Part shown: positions 1-10,226 of the stretch, piece after piece | Layout: every line of letters starts with the position of its first letter | Numbering within the stretch: the stretch's first letter is position 1 | NCBI GenBank assembly: GCA_032718475.1 | Contig: JAUCBJ010005556.1 | Location: 1-41,886, forward strand | Origin: Nemertoderma westbladi | Lineage: Eukaryota > Xenacoelomorpha > Nemertodermatida > Nemertodermatidae | Reading direction: 5' to 3' | DNA length: 41,886 bases | Program-made: the position numbers and the translations under genes | Notes under the pieces: model-generated | What the model saw: the letters and a program-made list of their open reading frames with translations, nothing else | The model's database searches: none | What the model was told of the DNA's origin: nothing

Positions 1-17
1 ATTACGGTCAAGGTTGA

Positions 18-540
18 GTAACTATGGAAATCTTCGTATACGTGTAGCTGGAAACGTGGCGGAATTTCAACACGTATCCTACTGCAGGATTGGTTGGATT
101 GGTGACAGCCGTGGTGGAGTTGGCAATCAATATAATATCTGATGTAGTTGGTGGCCACGTTGTCAGCATATACAGTATACAGTGGTTGGTTGGTTGGTTG
201 CGTGAATAGGAAATAACTATGGAAATGTTCGTATACGTGTAGCCGGAAACGTGGTGGATTGGTAGGTTGCTCGGTTGAATGGATTGGTGACAGCCGTCGA
301 AGAGTTGGCGATCGAATCGATATAATAGGGTAGTGTGGGGCTAGCCACACGATGAGAGGTTTGGGTACGCGAAGATGAATATGCTATGGTTGGTTGATGC
401 AACGACGCGAACCAATACTGACGGGAGGTAACAGCTGTAGGAGTAAGGAGGGCATCGCGAGGTTAGGCTACGCGTAGGTGATAGGCAGCGATTGGCTGAA
501 GGCAACGACGCGAATCAATATTGATGGTGACAGATGGTCA
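18..540. repeat. Degenerate tandem duplication, about 194-bp unit
   Basis: The block beginning AACTATGGAAAT near 20 recurs near 214 with the same following words (CGTATACGTGTAGC, GGAAACGTGG, GGATTGGTGACAGCCG). This gives two diverged units about 194 bp apart. A smaller echo, GCAACGACGCGAA, occurs at 399 and 502. No gene is visible; a short reading frame at 217-402 minus falls inside the repeat and has no recognisable domain. Confidence 0.6.
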
Positions 541-1406
541 TTAAACACCTCGATTTAGCACCGGAATTTGGCATTTTTTAATTGCCTCCGAGATGTGGCC
601 CGTAGCCCAGGCTAGGGAGGAGATAGCCGAGAACTATGCTTCTCCTACTACTTATAACTACAGTGTGAACAGTTTAATGCGCAAACTGTACACACAAAGT
701 GGGGCCTTCGCCCAGCACGTGACTATACTTATGTTAAGTATCAACTCAATTTCAATTTATTTTCAATTTATTTTTAATTACCTTTCCATAAAATATGTAC
801 AATGCACATACATAAAGTAAATGATATAACTAACATTGAAAAAAAACATTGCACTGGATACTATAGCAATAGCATAGCTAGTAGTGCTAGTATCCATATG
901 CTGGAAATAGTGGAGTGTGGGGGTGTTGTGGGATGGGGGGGAGTAACTTGGGAGGGGGGGGGGGGGGGGGGGGGGAGTGAGGGTTCAGTTTATACTAGAT
1001 TCCGAATTTTACCAATTTAGAACTTGCTGACGTTTTTTATTCTCATCACACAAGCAATCGATAACACACGATGGGTCAGGTCCATGCACCAACGCAGGCA
1101 AACTAACACATATAATATTGATAAATTTTAAAATTTTGTGGATTATAATTGCATTTCATAAGGGAAAAAAAATTCAAAAAAAAACAAATAAAATGGAGTT
1201 AATCAGATAGAGGCTAACAGATATTGTTTTAATTTTTTAGAAAAAATTGTTTTTGTATTTGAAGACCTAATGTCCGAAGGGATGATATTCCAAATTTGAG
1301 GGCCCTGGAAGCTCAAAGAGCGTTGAGATGAAGAGAGTCTTACAGTTTGGATATAGTAGTCACCTCCGTATAGTTATACGCAAAATCTAAGCAGATCTCC
1401 CCTAAA
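541..1406. other. Non-coding stretch with a 22-nt G run
   Basis: No gene is seen. The sequence is AT-rich apart from a G-rich patch that contains an uninterrupted run of 22 G at 954-975. Short open frames here are low complexity (glycine runs read from the G tract) and are not supported. Confidence 0.6.
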
Positions 1407-2104
1407 TACAGTACAGGCCACCAGAAAACGCAGATTTGTACAATTGTGAACACATTTTATCAAATGTGTACCAGTGTAATGTAATGTTGTTGAACGGGAC
1501 AATTGAACATAATTGAACATAATTGAATTGGCAACAACCAAAATTTTTTCGCCAAAGGATACAATTGAATACTTTTGAAACGCTTAGTAATCTGGAAACT
1601 CTCTGTAGTTTGCCGCGAACTGTCACTCACTGCAGCTGGAAATGCGATAAGGATTTTGTTTACCTTTATAGTGTGCGGTTAATAGTGTCTAGTAGGCAGG
1701 CCTATAGTTAGAGATGTTAAGCCATCCTCTGGTGTTTCTCTGTGCCCTCTCGGTGTCAGACTAATGGCGCGACATCTCCCTGCACTAAATTAATTATTCA
1801 ATGGTCTAGGCTCGTCCATCCATATACCCGACCCATCCACTCCCATACACTCCATGAACCTCCATGTGGTCTTGTATGTAGTTCTCTCTCTACCAATACA
1901 GCCCATGTCCGCAATGTTACGTCCTGTGGGCTCTCTCATCTACCTGATATCAGACATACAGGCGCACCGCACACTAAGCCTTTGTCGGTCCCAGCAAGTT
2001 AGCTAGATAACTCGCCATAACCTGCCAATCAGATGACTTGAACAAATGTGTTCACATGTGATCACATTGGATGAAATCTGCTTTTTCTGGTGGCCTGTAC
2101 TGTA
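1407..2104. mobile_element. Non-autonomous Tc1/mariner-like element (MITE), 694 bp
   Basis: The segment 1409-2102 begins CAGTACAGGCCACCAGAAAA and ends with the reverse complement of that word, giving terminal inverted repeats that stay alignable for roughly 60 bp (GCAGATTT and GAACACATTT recur in both arms). The element is flanked by TA at 1407-1408 and TA at 2103-2104. A CAGT start with a TA target duplication is the usual signature of the Tc1/mariner superfamily. Internal frames of 60-86 codons show no transposase motif, so it looks like a non-autonomous derivative. Superfamily assignment is inferred from the ends only. Confidence 0.65.
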
Positions 2105-2900
2105 CTACGCCACCTAGAGGCAGACTGGCTATCTTTGCAGTCTATTTAAGAAAACCTCACAAAAACTCAATCTGAGGTCTTGAATAAATGTGTCAGGTAT
2201 CAATCAGGAAGCAAGTATTATAAACAATAATAGGCCTACCTAAGGAGGGGGGGGGGGGGGGGGGGGGGGGGGTACCTAAGGGCTGAAGGTTTTCATTTCA
2301 TACATTTATGAAATGTTTTCATTTTCAGCCCACTAGAGGTAGACTGGAGAACCTGCCGAGCGGTTACTGTCCCAACAAAGACACAGCCTATAGATGGTGT
2401 AGCATGTGTATCTTCCAAGTTTCAGTTTGAAGGGATAACAATAATGAAATCATAGGTTTGTCTAAATGCCTCTAATAAAAAATCGCAACTTTTGGTCTAA
2501 TCGAAGCCTAGAAATTTTCAACTCGACAGCTCTAAATCCGACAAAGTTATTATGGCATGTCAAAATCGTATCAACGAAGACAACAAATATTTTACCCACC
2601 CCCTAACAGTGCCACTTCGCTAAGGCTCCGCCAACTTCGTGGCTCACCCCACAATGTACATTAATGTGAATTGGTTAAATTTACTAATATATTCTGTCAA
2701 CATTATTTTCTTTTCTCGAAGAGAGTACATGGGGTTTCAAGGTGTTTACATGAACATACGAACTTTCTAAGTGTCAACATGGTTTTTCTAATCGAGGTGT
2801 TTATGTCCTTTCTAAGTGTTTACATTAAAAAAATTAAAAAAAAGGCGCACTTTGAACTAATATTTCTAACTTCTAAGTGTTTATCGTAAACCACCGACTC
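2105..2900. other. Non-coding; 26-nt G run and a 50-nt fold-back
   Basis: No gene is seen. A run of 26 G lies at 2247-2272. Immediately after it, 2281-2330 folds back on itself: outer arms GGCTGAA and TTCAGCC enclose the near-perfect palindrome CATTTCATACATTTATGAAA.. at 2294-2315. The words TTTCTAAGTGTTTACAT recur loosely between 2740 and 2880. Confidence 0.5.
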
Positions 2901-3838
2901 CCCGGTTGTTGCGACTCACAGCCATCAATAAAAGGTTGAATGATGGATAAGGCAGTGTTGAATTTGAGAACGACCACTTATTCATGTGTCTCTGTTTTCT
3001 TGACTGCGAAATTGCAAGGTTACGGCGTATTTCCGTACCTTTTAGAAATGGCTCATCGGGAAAAGCGATATTTTTCTTCAGTAAATGCAAAATATGAAGA
3101 CAGAAATATAATTAATTATCAAAATCATATATTTCATGTAAATTTGATTAGAAGAAACGAACAAATAAATGACAAATTCACCGACATATAACATAAAACA
3201 TAAAGGGAAACAATAATTCGTACAACATAGTTCATATCTATTAATAAAGACTCGTAAACTAATATTTGGTAAACAGGTAATTTATTTGGTTATTTTAAGA
3301 TATAAACCGATGTTAACCAAGTTATATGAACTCGTAGATTTATAACTTCCAACTAAAGTTTGTAAATTTGGATGTGAAAAACAGAAAAGATTAAATGAGT
3401 TAACAAAATATCTTTATGTCTAACCCAAATTTTCAAAAATTTTAAGAACATCAATTTTCTATAAACAACCAGCCGGCATACTGGATCTTAATACTGCGTG
3501 GATCAATAATCCACGCCTCAAGTCATAATGCCTGACAACCTAAACTTTGATAACAACAAATAATGGAAACAACAAATAAAATCATGGAACATTTTGTTTA
3601 CGTACCGACCAATACAAAAATATAATTATAATAAATTGTTATTATAATATAAACTTAGAATTGTCGCTACATCATTGGCTACATCATCGAATGCAGTGAC
3701 TCTGTAACCATAGATATATAAACTGTTCAATTTGACTCCATCGGTTTACCATTAGATCAGGTATATTTTACGTGTTACATGTTACCATGACTACACGACA
3801 AACTTGGAATCATAATTAATACGAAAACTAAATATTAT
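2901..3838. other. AT-rich 3' flank of HGH1
   Basis: No gene is seen. This is the downstream side of the minus-strand HGH1 gene. Several TTTATT words (AATAAA on the minus strand) occur, for example near 3280, but I cannot choose the used polyadenylation site. A perfect small hairpin, GCGTGGAT / ATCCACGC with a 5-nt loop, lies at 3496-3516. Confidence 0.4.
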
Positions 3839-5302
3839 CTAAACAGAAACATATTTGTCGAGATTATCAGGCAGTTCATCTTGGCATATAAGAACCGATA
3901 TAACTTTGAGGAGATCCAGTTTCACATCTTCGTCGGTTTCCCAGGAATCCAAATCACGTAGAATTAGGTAGGCGTTTTTCGATTCGATGTATTTGCGACA
4001 GGATATTGTTGAGCACAACCGTAGAATACTGCGGAGGTACAACGAGCGAATATGGGGTGAGTGTTCCCTCGCGTGGTCCTCGAATAGATACTGCAGTTCC
4101 ATCGGGAGTTTATCCGTTTCCTCCTCGGTGTACTGGTCTGTGCTTCCGGCTAGCGGAAGTAGCAGCGCCGGAAGCATGTCGACGTGATCCTCCGCAAGGA
4201 GCCACCCATGTCGGTTGGAATCAAAGGAACAATTCAATACTATTCCGGCTACACCAAATCGATGCGATTCGCTGAAACTGTAATCCTTTATAAAATGGAG
4301 AAGTCGCGGTAAATAATCACCGTCGCATATTATGTCGCAAACGGTATTTAATTGCGATAAATTATGAAGAATTTGCAGAAATGGCAAAGAAATCTCGGCG
4401 TTGTTGTTTAAAATTTCTTTAAGAATTCGGCGGATATCTAAGTGAGAATTACCAGGTTTGGGGACAGCCTATTTACTAACATACCGGTATATACTACAAG
4501 ACATTATCCGGTTACGGTTAATATTTTTAATTCTTTAGCAAGGCTGCAAGGCAATCCTTATTATTTAAATTAGTAGCATAGCAGATCACAGGATTGGTAG
4601 AGGCTGCCCAAAACATAATTAAAAGTTAAACACGAACTTTAATTTGCAAAATAATCTTAAGGTAATAAAGGGTATTTATTATAAGCTAAAAACTGTGAGG
4701 CCCTTAGGTTGTTAGTATAATCTTAGTACATTAGAAAGCTTATGAAAATGTAGTTCACGTAATTTACGTAAGGGAGTGGGGTGAAAGTCACAAACAATGA
4801 AATAGCGGGTTTACTAAATGAAATAGGCGGTCCCCTAAACCGATTATTAACCTGATCTAGCATTTATCGATGTTTCGTAAATTGACCGGCAATTTGCATC
4901 GGATCGAGTCAAATTGATGGCAAATTTGGTGTAAAAGCTCCACATATCGACATCGACAAGTCTGTCTCCACTGTCCAAATTAAATAAAACATACCAAAAA
5001 TTGATGACTTCGAATAAGTTAATTGTTTTATCATTAATAATGAAATCACAGAACTTATCATCATCACTGAGGTTGATTAAACATTGTAGTATCTTGATTT
5101 TTACGCCGTTCCATGGTGTTGCCTTTAGGATGGCGAGAAAATTTGGGTTACGTTTTTCTACATAATTATTACGAAGTGTATTTTTACCATCTTCAGTTGC
5201 AGTTAACCCGCAAATCACGTCCAAAACTTCAGATAAAAGTGGTTCCGATTGCTGACTTGAGGTTAAAACAGTTAGCAATTCATTTAGATAGTCTGATTCC
5301 AT
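3839..5302 (-). CDS. HGH1: HGH1 homolog, eEF2-folding co-chaperone (two exons)
   Basis: Exon 1 runs 5302-4852 and exon 2 runs 4437-3839; together they encode 349 residues, close to the roughly 390 of the human protein. The intron begins GTTAAT after AG and ends TTCTCACTTAG. Its phase-1 junction rebuilds an Asp codon and keeps one open frame, which is strong support for the splice. The protein is helical ARM-like throughout. The C-terminal half carries the family words VLNCSFDSNRHGWLL (residues 217-231), LLLPLAG (243-249), KLPMELQYL (260-268) and LILRDLDSWE (308-317), which match the conserved block of HGH1/FAM203 (DUF383 and DUF384). In yeast and human the protein works in the cytosol with the chaperonin TRiC/CCT to fold elongation factor 2. 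The start is the first ATG of the frame; the N-terminus is the least conserved part, so a different start is possible. VMA21 lies 505 bp upstream on the same strand. Confidence 0.9.
4438..4851 (-). other. HGH1 intron, 414 bp
   Basis: A GT-AG intron separates the two HGH1 exons. The donor reads ATCAG|GTTAAT and the acceptor TTCTCACTTAG|ATATCC on the minus strand. It is AT-rich with no recognisable gene inside. Boundaries are inferred from frame continuity and protein similarity, not from transcript data. Confidence 0.85.
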
Positions 5303-5807
5303 TACCGGTACTACAACACTGATTTATTTAATACGCTACTACTGAATTCCGTATTTATAATTTACTTGACTCGGCAACCAGGCAACGGCAAGTTGTCATT
5401 ATTACAGTCAGGAGTCAGACACAAATTCGATGTACAAGTACTAACCGACTGAAGTACTGAAGTAAACAGCTAGCGCAGCTGTACCTTCATCAATTAGTTC
5501 AGTAGTAAATAGCTCTACAACTCTATAGAATACAGAAAGGTATAAAAATAGACAGAAATTAAACTGAATAAATCGACAAAAGCCTCAAACAGCCCGGAGT
5601 TGAAATTAATCTTCCCTGATTGCAGGATTGCGAAACAGCTGGCGAGGAATATCTGAATATTACTGCTGTACTGTAACGTCAGTACTTGGCAGCTTGGTAC
5701 CGGTACTATCGTACCGGTAGCTCGGGTAAAGACAGACCGATACCAGGTACCTGGATACCGCGGTCCCACAGCACAGTCAGACAGTCCACAAAATGACACA
5801 CAATATA
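5303..5807. other. Spacer between VMA21 stop and HGH1 start
   Basis: These 505 bp must hold the VMA21 3' UTR and the HGH1 promoter and 5' UTR, since both genes read leftward. The part at 5690-5770 is dense in GTAC and CCGGTA words (for example GGTACCGGTAC, GTACCGGTAGC). AATAAAT on the minus strand near 5323 is a possible poly(A) signal but lies very close to the HGH1 ATG. A 94-codon open frame at 5515-5799 minus has no recognisable feature. Confidence 0.4.
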
Positions 5808-6050
5808 TTAATCAGTTTTAATAGGTTTAATCGGATCGGGAGTGTCTTCTCTCCAAGCTGTGTATAGAAACATCGCCAGTACGATATGGATGATGATTAC
5901 AGAAATAATTGTACTAACAACAGTTGATTTCGTCTGCCCCAAATCCAACAGTCCTTCGCACAAATACGATTTCGATAGGAAAAAAGAAGCGATTGGCATA
6001 GTTACCATAAGTCCAGTAAATATAAGAAGATTTCGCCAAGCTGCCTCCAT
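5808..6050 (-). CDS. VMA21: VMA21-like V-ATPase assembly integral membrane protein
   Basis: The frame encodes 80 residues with two membrane helices (about residues 8-26 and 43-65) joined by a short lumenal loop containing SKSYLCEG. This is the VMA21 architecture, and LLIFTGLMVTMPI followed by KSY closely resembles the first helix of animal VMA21. The C-terminus, KPIKTD, keeps the K-x-D ending of the animal proteins, a probable ER-retrieval tail. VMA21 is an ER-resident chaperone that assembles the proteolipid ring of the V-ATPase V0 sector. The human protein is 101 residues; the roughly 20-25 extra N-terminal residues are not seen here. The sequence just upstream reads TCTGCAG|ATCATG, so the ATG at 6050 may lie just inside a second exon whose partner is further upstream, or it may be the true start of a shorter protein. 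Confidence 0.82.
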   Translation of the reverse strand: MEAAWRNLLIFTGLMVTMPIASFFLSKSYLCEGLLDLGQTKSTVVSTIISVIIIHIVLAMFLYTAWREDTPDPIKPIKTD

Positions 6051-6171
6051 GATCTGCAGACTGAGGACTGGATGATCAGGACAGGTTATAGGCAGGTACT
6101 GAGGTAGGTACAGCAGGATTACAGATTAGTTTTCATTCAGATCTGAATTATGCAGTACTGCAGTAGGCCTA

Positions 6172-6247
6172 CATCAGTACTGGCCAAGGACTACTATACT
6201 ACAGGACTGGCACACCCCTTCATCCGACTTCGCTAGCGAAGTCCATT
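6172..6247 (+). repeat. Dispersed repeat, inverted partner at 10227-10302
   Basis: This 76-bp stretch is repeated in inverted orientation at 10227-10302. Shared words are GGACTACTATACTACAGGAC, TGGCACAC and ATCCGACTTCGCTAGCGAAG. The last includes most of the perfect 18-bp palindrome GACTTCGCTAGCGAAGTC. Neither copy lies in a gene, so this is probably a piece of an interspersed element. Confidence 0.75.
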
Positions 6248-7389
6248 GGTTTGGTATTGCTTTATATTGTTATAGACATTGTTATCAAAGGATTTTCATG
6301 AAATTTAGTACACAATCGTAATTATTAATAACATAATATATTTTGGTGTCAAGAAATAAAGGACGAGCACAGCGAGGCTTGTAACAAAGGAGACGAGTGT
6401 AGTGTACCAACTATTCTTTATAGTCTTGAACGACCGTGTTTAGTACATTGTGCGACATAAAAACGATACGAACAGTATCCCCATCCCAGGGTAATGTCAT
6501 GACACAGATGATAACGGATTCAACTAGCGGTAAATTGTCTATACAATATACATACATGGACCTCTCTATATATTCTTTATCTCTGGTCATTTACTATCCT
6601 AGCAGTTCTCAAGCCAGGTTCCAGGTAACCACCACCCCCCCCCCCCCCCCCCCCCCCTCCCTCCCCCACTCCCAACCGCCATTCTGATATTATTACTTTA
6701 TAGGGCTATTATTATTAGGTACTTTATATTATTATTAGGTTCTTACTTTATATTACTAGTAGGTACTTTATGTTATTACTTTATTATTTATTACGATTGC
6801 CGACCCAATATTCCCCACCCCTGGGGAAACTAGGCGAATCAATATCCCGCCTCAATGTTATGTTAAATTCTCAATTTAGGGAAAGGAGCAGGTTACAGTG
6901 GCACGTTATTTTAAACAAAACAATAAACTAAACATAATATAACAGGTTACAGTTTTATTTTTGAGAGTAATCAGCTGTTATTTGCGTCCAATTTCCCCTG
7001 GAGAGGGATGAATTTTTATTGCGTCCAGTTTCCCCCCCCCCCCCTTATTTTGTCCCCTTCCCGTTATTCGGAGGAATTTAGTTTGTGCTGCCTTATCACC
7101 AGAATGTGAGTCGCGCCGTTTCTGCCTTTCCATAGATCGCTTTTGTACTCCATTAAGAAGGTTGATAGGGTACAGCAAGCAGCTATTGGTGGCAGTTGGG
7201 ATATACGGATATACCGTAATAGACCGCAATAATGTGTATTACTTGAGTTAGTTGTTTGTAGTACCGTATAGGTATAATTCCATCATGTACAGCATCCACC
7301 CATGCAGCAGACGCCATGGTCCTGGTCCACCATACCAGTAATCCACCACGAGTTAGGGCTTGGGTAAATATATTATCCTCCTCTTAAAT
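6248..7389. other. Non-coding; C runs and microsatellite-like DNA
   Basis: No gene is seen. C homopolymers occur at about 6635-6657 (23 nt) and 7032-7044 (13 nt). Between 6695 and 6790 the words TACTTTATATTATTATTAGG recur imperfectly, giving a short TATTA-rich tandem tract. The 83-codon frames at both C tracts are artefacts of proline or glycine codons in homopolymer. Confidence 0.5.
6872..6939 (-). repeat. Single inverted copy of the 68-bp unit found at 12231-12560
   Basis: Read on the minus strand this contains GTTTATTGTTTTG and GTAACCTGCTCCTTTCCCTA in the same order as the tandem repeat 5.3 kb to the right. The spacing between the two words differs, so it is a diverged single unit rather than a recent copy. 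Confidence 0.65.
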
Positions 7390-7598
7390 ATCACCTGTGA
7401 TGTCTAACTCTGGGATTACCTTTACCAGGAATCCTGCGACGTATCCAGCTGCCTGAAACTCATCATAACTGACTTCAATATCCACTAGCTGTTTAATTTT
7501 TCTCAGCATTTCCGTTGTTATTAGGACATACTTTCAGATGTTCAGGTGCTTTCAAAGTGGATGGGATATCGTCTAATAGAACAAAGTCTAAAGTATAA
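7390..7598 (-). pseudogene. Possible eroded transposase-like coding fragment
   Basis: On the minus strand two frames read like protein: one includes LDDIPSTLKAPEHLKVC and, after a shift, another includes IEVSYDEFQAAGYVAGFLVK followed by a stop. The AGYVAG type of word is seen near the C-termini of some transposase-derived proteins, and a THAP-like frame lies on the same strand at 9434-9820. The LINE at 7599-9030 would then have inserted between the two. This link is a guess; no catalytic motif is visible. Confidence 0.2.
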
Positions 7599-8984
7599 AC
7601 TCAAGCTGAGACTTATATTTGGCCAGTTCCCAAGAAGGGCAACCTAACACTCTATGGTTCTTTTCGGGGAATCTCATTGATCTCGATTGCTGCAAAACTA
7701 TACAATAGAATTCTATTAAATCGCATCAGGGATCCCATTGAGAGACTGCTACGTGGGAATCAGAATGGGTTCCGTAAAGGTCGTGGGACCATGGAGCCCA
7801 TTTTGGCACTTAGAAGGATAATTGAAGAGTTATCAAAAAAGAAAGACAGGCATCTGGCTGTTATCTTTGTTGACTTCTTCAAGGCCTTTGATTCAGTCTC
7901 TCGCTCACGTATGTTCAGCATACTTTCATTATATGGGATTCCTGATGAAATTATTTCAGCAATCAGATCAGTATACGATGGTTCGACAACATTTGTGTCT
8001 ACTGTTGACGGTGACACAGAACCATTTGAAGTGTTATGGGGCGTCCTCCAAGGAGACACACTTGCACCATTCTTGTTCATTATTGTGGTTGACTATGTTC
8101 TACGCATGTCCTTAGATCATCATAATGATGATGGGGTGATGATAACTCCACCTACTGGCTCCAGAAGTCGAGGAAATCCTGCCAAGTACCTAACTGATCT
8201 AGACTTTGCTGATGACTTAGGAGTACTCTCAGAATCATTAGAGGGAGCCCAGCGGCTCCTCAGCTCATTAGAACATGCTGCTTCTAGTGTTGGTCTTTTT
8301 ATTAACTCCAGAAAGACCAAAATTCTGACAGTTAACTTTGAAAGTCCTCAGCAAGTCTCTGATCGGATGAGCATAAGCTCAAAGGATGGTATGCTTGAGC
8401 ATGTGGACGACTTCTGTTACCTGGGATCATGGATCCGGAAGTCAGGTGAGGACCTTCGAATACGTAAGGGAAAGGCATGGGCAGCCTTGAATAGGCTTTC
8501 CAGGATTTGGAAGTCACCTAGAATTAATCGGAAACTTAAGGTCCGATTATTTAGAGCAGCAGTAGTTCCAGTACTCCTCTACGGGAGTCCATGCTGGGCT
8601 CTAACTGCTGAGGACACCAAATCTCTGGATGGCACATTCACAAGAATGCTACGCCGGGTACATTGTGTCAAGTACAATGCACACATCTCCAACCAGACAC
8701 TATATAACATTGGAGGTGTCTCATTGGTTCCCCCAAGCTTGACACTAGAACAAAATCGCCTCCGCTTTGCAGGACATTGCTTTCGCCGTGAGGACCAGCC
8801 AGTGCATAATCTTGTACTTTGGCAGCCTCATGGAGTGAATAAGCATGGTGGACAGCCCATGACTTTCTTGAGACGCATCTTAAAGGACACTGGCCTTAAA
8901 GATGCGGATGATCTAGCAAATGTCATGGGTGATAGGGAGTTGTGGCGGTGCAATTTTGTTGACAAGCCGGCACAGCATTCTTAA
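7599..8984 (+). pseudogene. LINE reverse transcriptase, C-terminal 461 codons, frame intact
   Basis: The frame is open from 7599, just after a stop, to the stop at 8984; no true initiator is needed because the 5' end is truncated. Counting from the codon at 7677, RT motif A is FVDFFKAFD (64-72), motif B is GVLQGDTLAP (122-131) and the catalytic motif C is LDFADD (175-180). Before these, WPVPKKG and FRGISLISIAAKLYNRIL are the usual fingers-domain words. After them come CYLGSWIRKSGE, LLYGSPCWALT and RLRFAGHCF, the thumb and C-terminal words of this LINE group. The endonuclease half that should precede RT is missing, so the copy cannot move by itself. There are no internal stops or frameshifts across 1386 bp, so it is young relative to copies 3 and 4. 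Confidence 0.88.
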
Positions 8985-9030
8985 AAATGCAGCTGCAATG
9001 CAGCATGCCGATCCTAGTAGTAGTAGTATA
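7599..9030 (+). mobile_element. LINE copy 1, 5'-truncated non-LTR retrotransposon
   Basis: This is the best of four copies of one LINE family in the window (others at 12843-13560 minus, 15355-16309 plus and 23633-24044 plus). It begins inside the reverse-transcriptase domain, as expected of 5' truncation during target-primed reverse transcription. It ends in the family 3' terminus GCAATGCAGCATGCCGAT followed by a short CTAGTAGTAGTAG tail instead of poly(A). Microsatellite-like 3' tails are typical of RTE-like and some CR1/L2-like LINEs; I cannot fix the clade. I could not identify a convincing target-site duplication. Confidence 0.85.
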
Positions 9031-9342
9031 TTTGGATGACTCAAGATCAATCGCGGCATTAACGTACTCCTTAGCTTTCGTAAGTAGCGATGTCGTAGTA
9101 CCAACATTACGTTTCACGACTGCAATGACTTCTTCCAACTGAGACCAACGTATTAGTTGGCTATTACGAGCGAGGCAATGCGAAAACCCCAAGCTGCAAC
9201 CCAGCTGATCAACCGCCGATCGGCTGATACAAACATGTCCGAGGAAAGTTGACTCTTTGATGAAAGTGAAACCTGTCCAATATACTGTATACTTCGTTAT
9301 GGAAAAAGAAGAGCAATACTTGGAACTGCGATAGTTTAACAA
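9031..9342 (-). other. Open coding-like segment beside the LINE, not recognised
   Basis: On the minus strand an open frame reads from about 9342 into the end of the LINE. Its host part includes KESTFLGHVCISR and a helical stretch, QLEEVIAVVKRNVGTTTSLL. It could be an exon of the THAP-type gene to its right, cut by the LINE insertion, but I recognise no family and see no decisive splice sites. Confidence 0.25.
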
Positions 9343-9433
9343 AAATGTCAGTACGCGACCGTATCCTGCAATTCCCTTTAGCCACGTAGAAACAACAGGC
9401 AGGCAGGTTCAGTCAGCTGCAAAAAGCCCCCAA

Positions 9434-9820
9434 TTAAATCTCACTCCATGCACTCATTGAGTAACTGAAGTTGGCGTTCCTCAATGGGAGGGATGTCTCG
9501 TGGAGTGGGGGGTCGCGGCGGAACTCACGATAACGTAGTATAACGTATAACAGTATAACGGAATATTGTTGGTCGCAAGGAACCGCCAGGGACTTTCTTG
9601 TGCGGAATTCCCTTGGAAAACTCTGGCCACTGTCTGACTGTTGAATACAAATGACGGCAGTGCTTCCATACTTAAACAGAGAGCCGTCATCTGCACTGCA
9701 TCGTGGTAGCGCGGCGATCCACTGATCTCGTTCGGCATCGACAGGAGGAAGTTTCACTACACGAACGGGATTTCCTGCGTAATTGCCGTCGCAGCCAAAT
9801 ACGCAACAATAATTAGGCAT
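9434..9820 (-). pseudogene. THAP-type zinc-finger frame with a broken zinc ligand
   Basis: The 128-codon frame starts MPNYCCVFGC, the typical opening of a THAP domain (first two zinc ligands in C-x2-4-C). It continues with KLPP (residues 23-26), a conserved Trp in QWIAAL (W34) and the late AVP motif (79-81). The family needs a C-x2-H second pair; here C58 is followed by I-Q-Q, so the histidine is replaced by Gln61, which one base change could produce. After residue 82 the sequence loses resemblance. THAP domains are DNA-binding modules of transcription factors and P-element-like transposases. I read this as a damaged THAP copy, possibly with a missing downstream exon; a divergent working protein is less likely. 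Confidence 0.6.
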
Positions 9821-10226
9821 AATAATAATAAATAACTTCAGTGAACTTGTTCTGTTGGTAGTTTAGCCTAATGTTGTAATACGGCACCTTAAATACCTAC
9901 CTATAGTACAGTAGTAATTGATTTAATTACTACCAAATGGTACCACCTAGGCCTACCTGTACCGGAACGGTCGCGGTACCGTACCGGCTGACCGGTAGCA
10001 TCATACGAGTACGGGCTACCACTGTACCAGGGTAGGGCCATACAGCCGTCCAGTTGAATGTACTGTAACTAGACTATCTGACTTTCTAACTGTAATATTC
10101 CCATATACCAGAGGTAGCGGTAGGACTATAATACAGCTATAACTCATCATTCTACGGTAGTACAGTAGTAGGCTATTCAGGTAGTACCGTACAGCCGTAC
10201 GGTACAGCTTACAGCAGTATGAAATT
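9821..10226. other. Non-coding; dense in GTAC and CCGGTA words
   Basis: No gene is seen. The stretch 9945-10210 is crowded with overlapping GTAC, GGTACC and CCGGTA words (for example CGCGGTACCGTACCGGCTGA), resembling the patch at 5690-5770. This looks like local simple-sequence drift built on a palindromic tetramer. Confidence 0.4.

Noticed and set aside
802-1020. 72-codon frame with poly-glycine
   Set aside because: Produced by the G homopolymer; no start context or domain.
4006-4275. Plus-strand frames inside HGH1 exon 2
   Set aside because: Opposite a conserved HGH1 exon; shadows.
5515-5799. 94-codon minus frame between VMA21 and HGH1
   Set aside because: No domain, atypical composition, and it occupies the expected UTR and promoter interval.
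6436-6687. 83-codon frame with poly-proline
   Set aside because: Produced by the C homopolymer.
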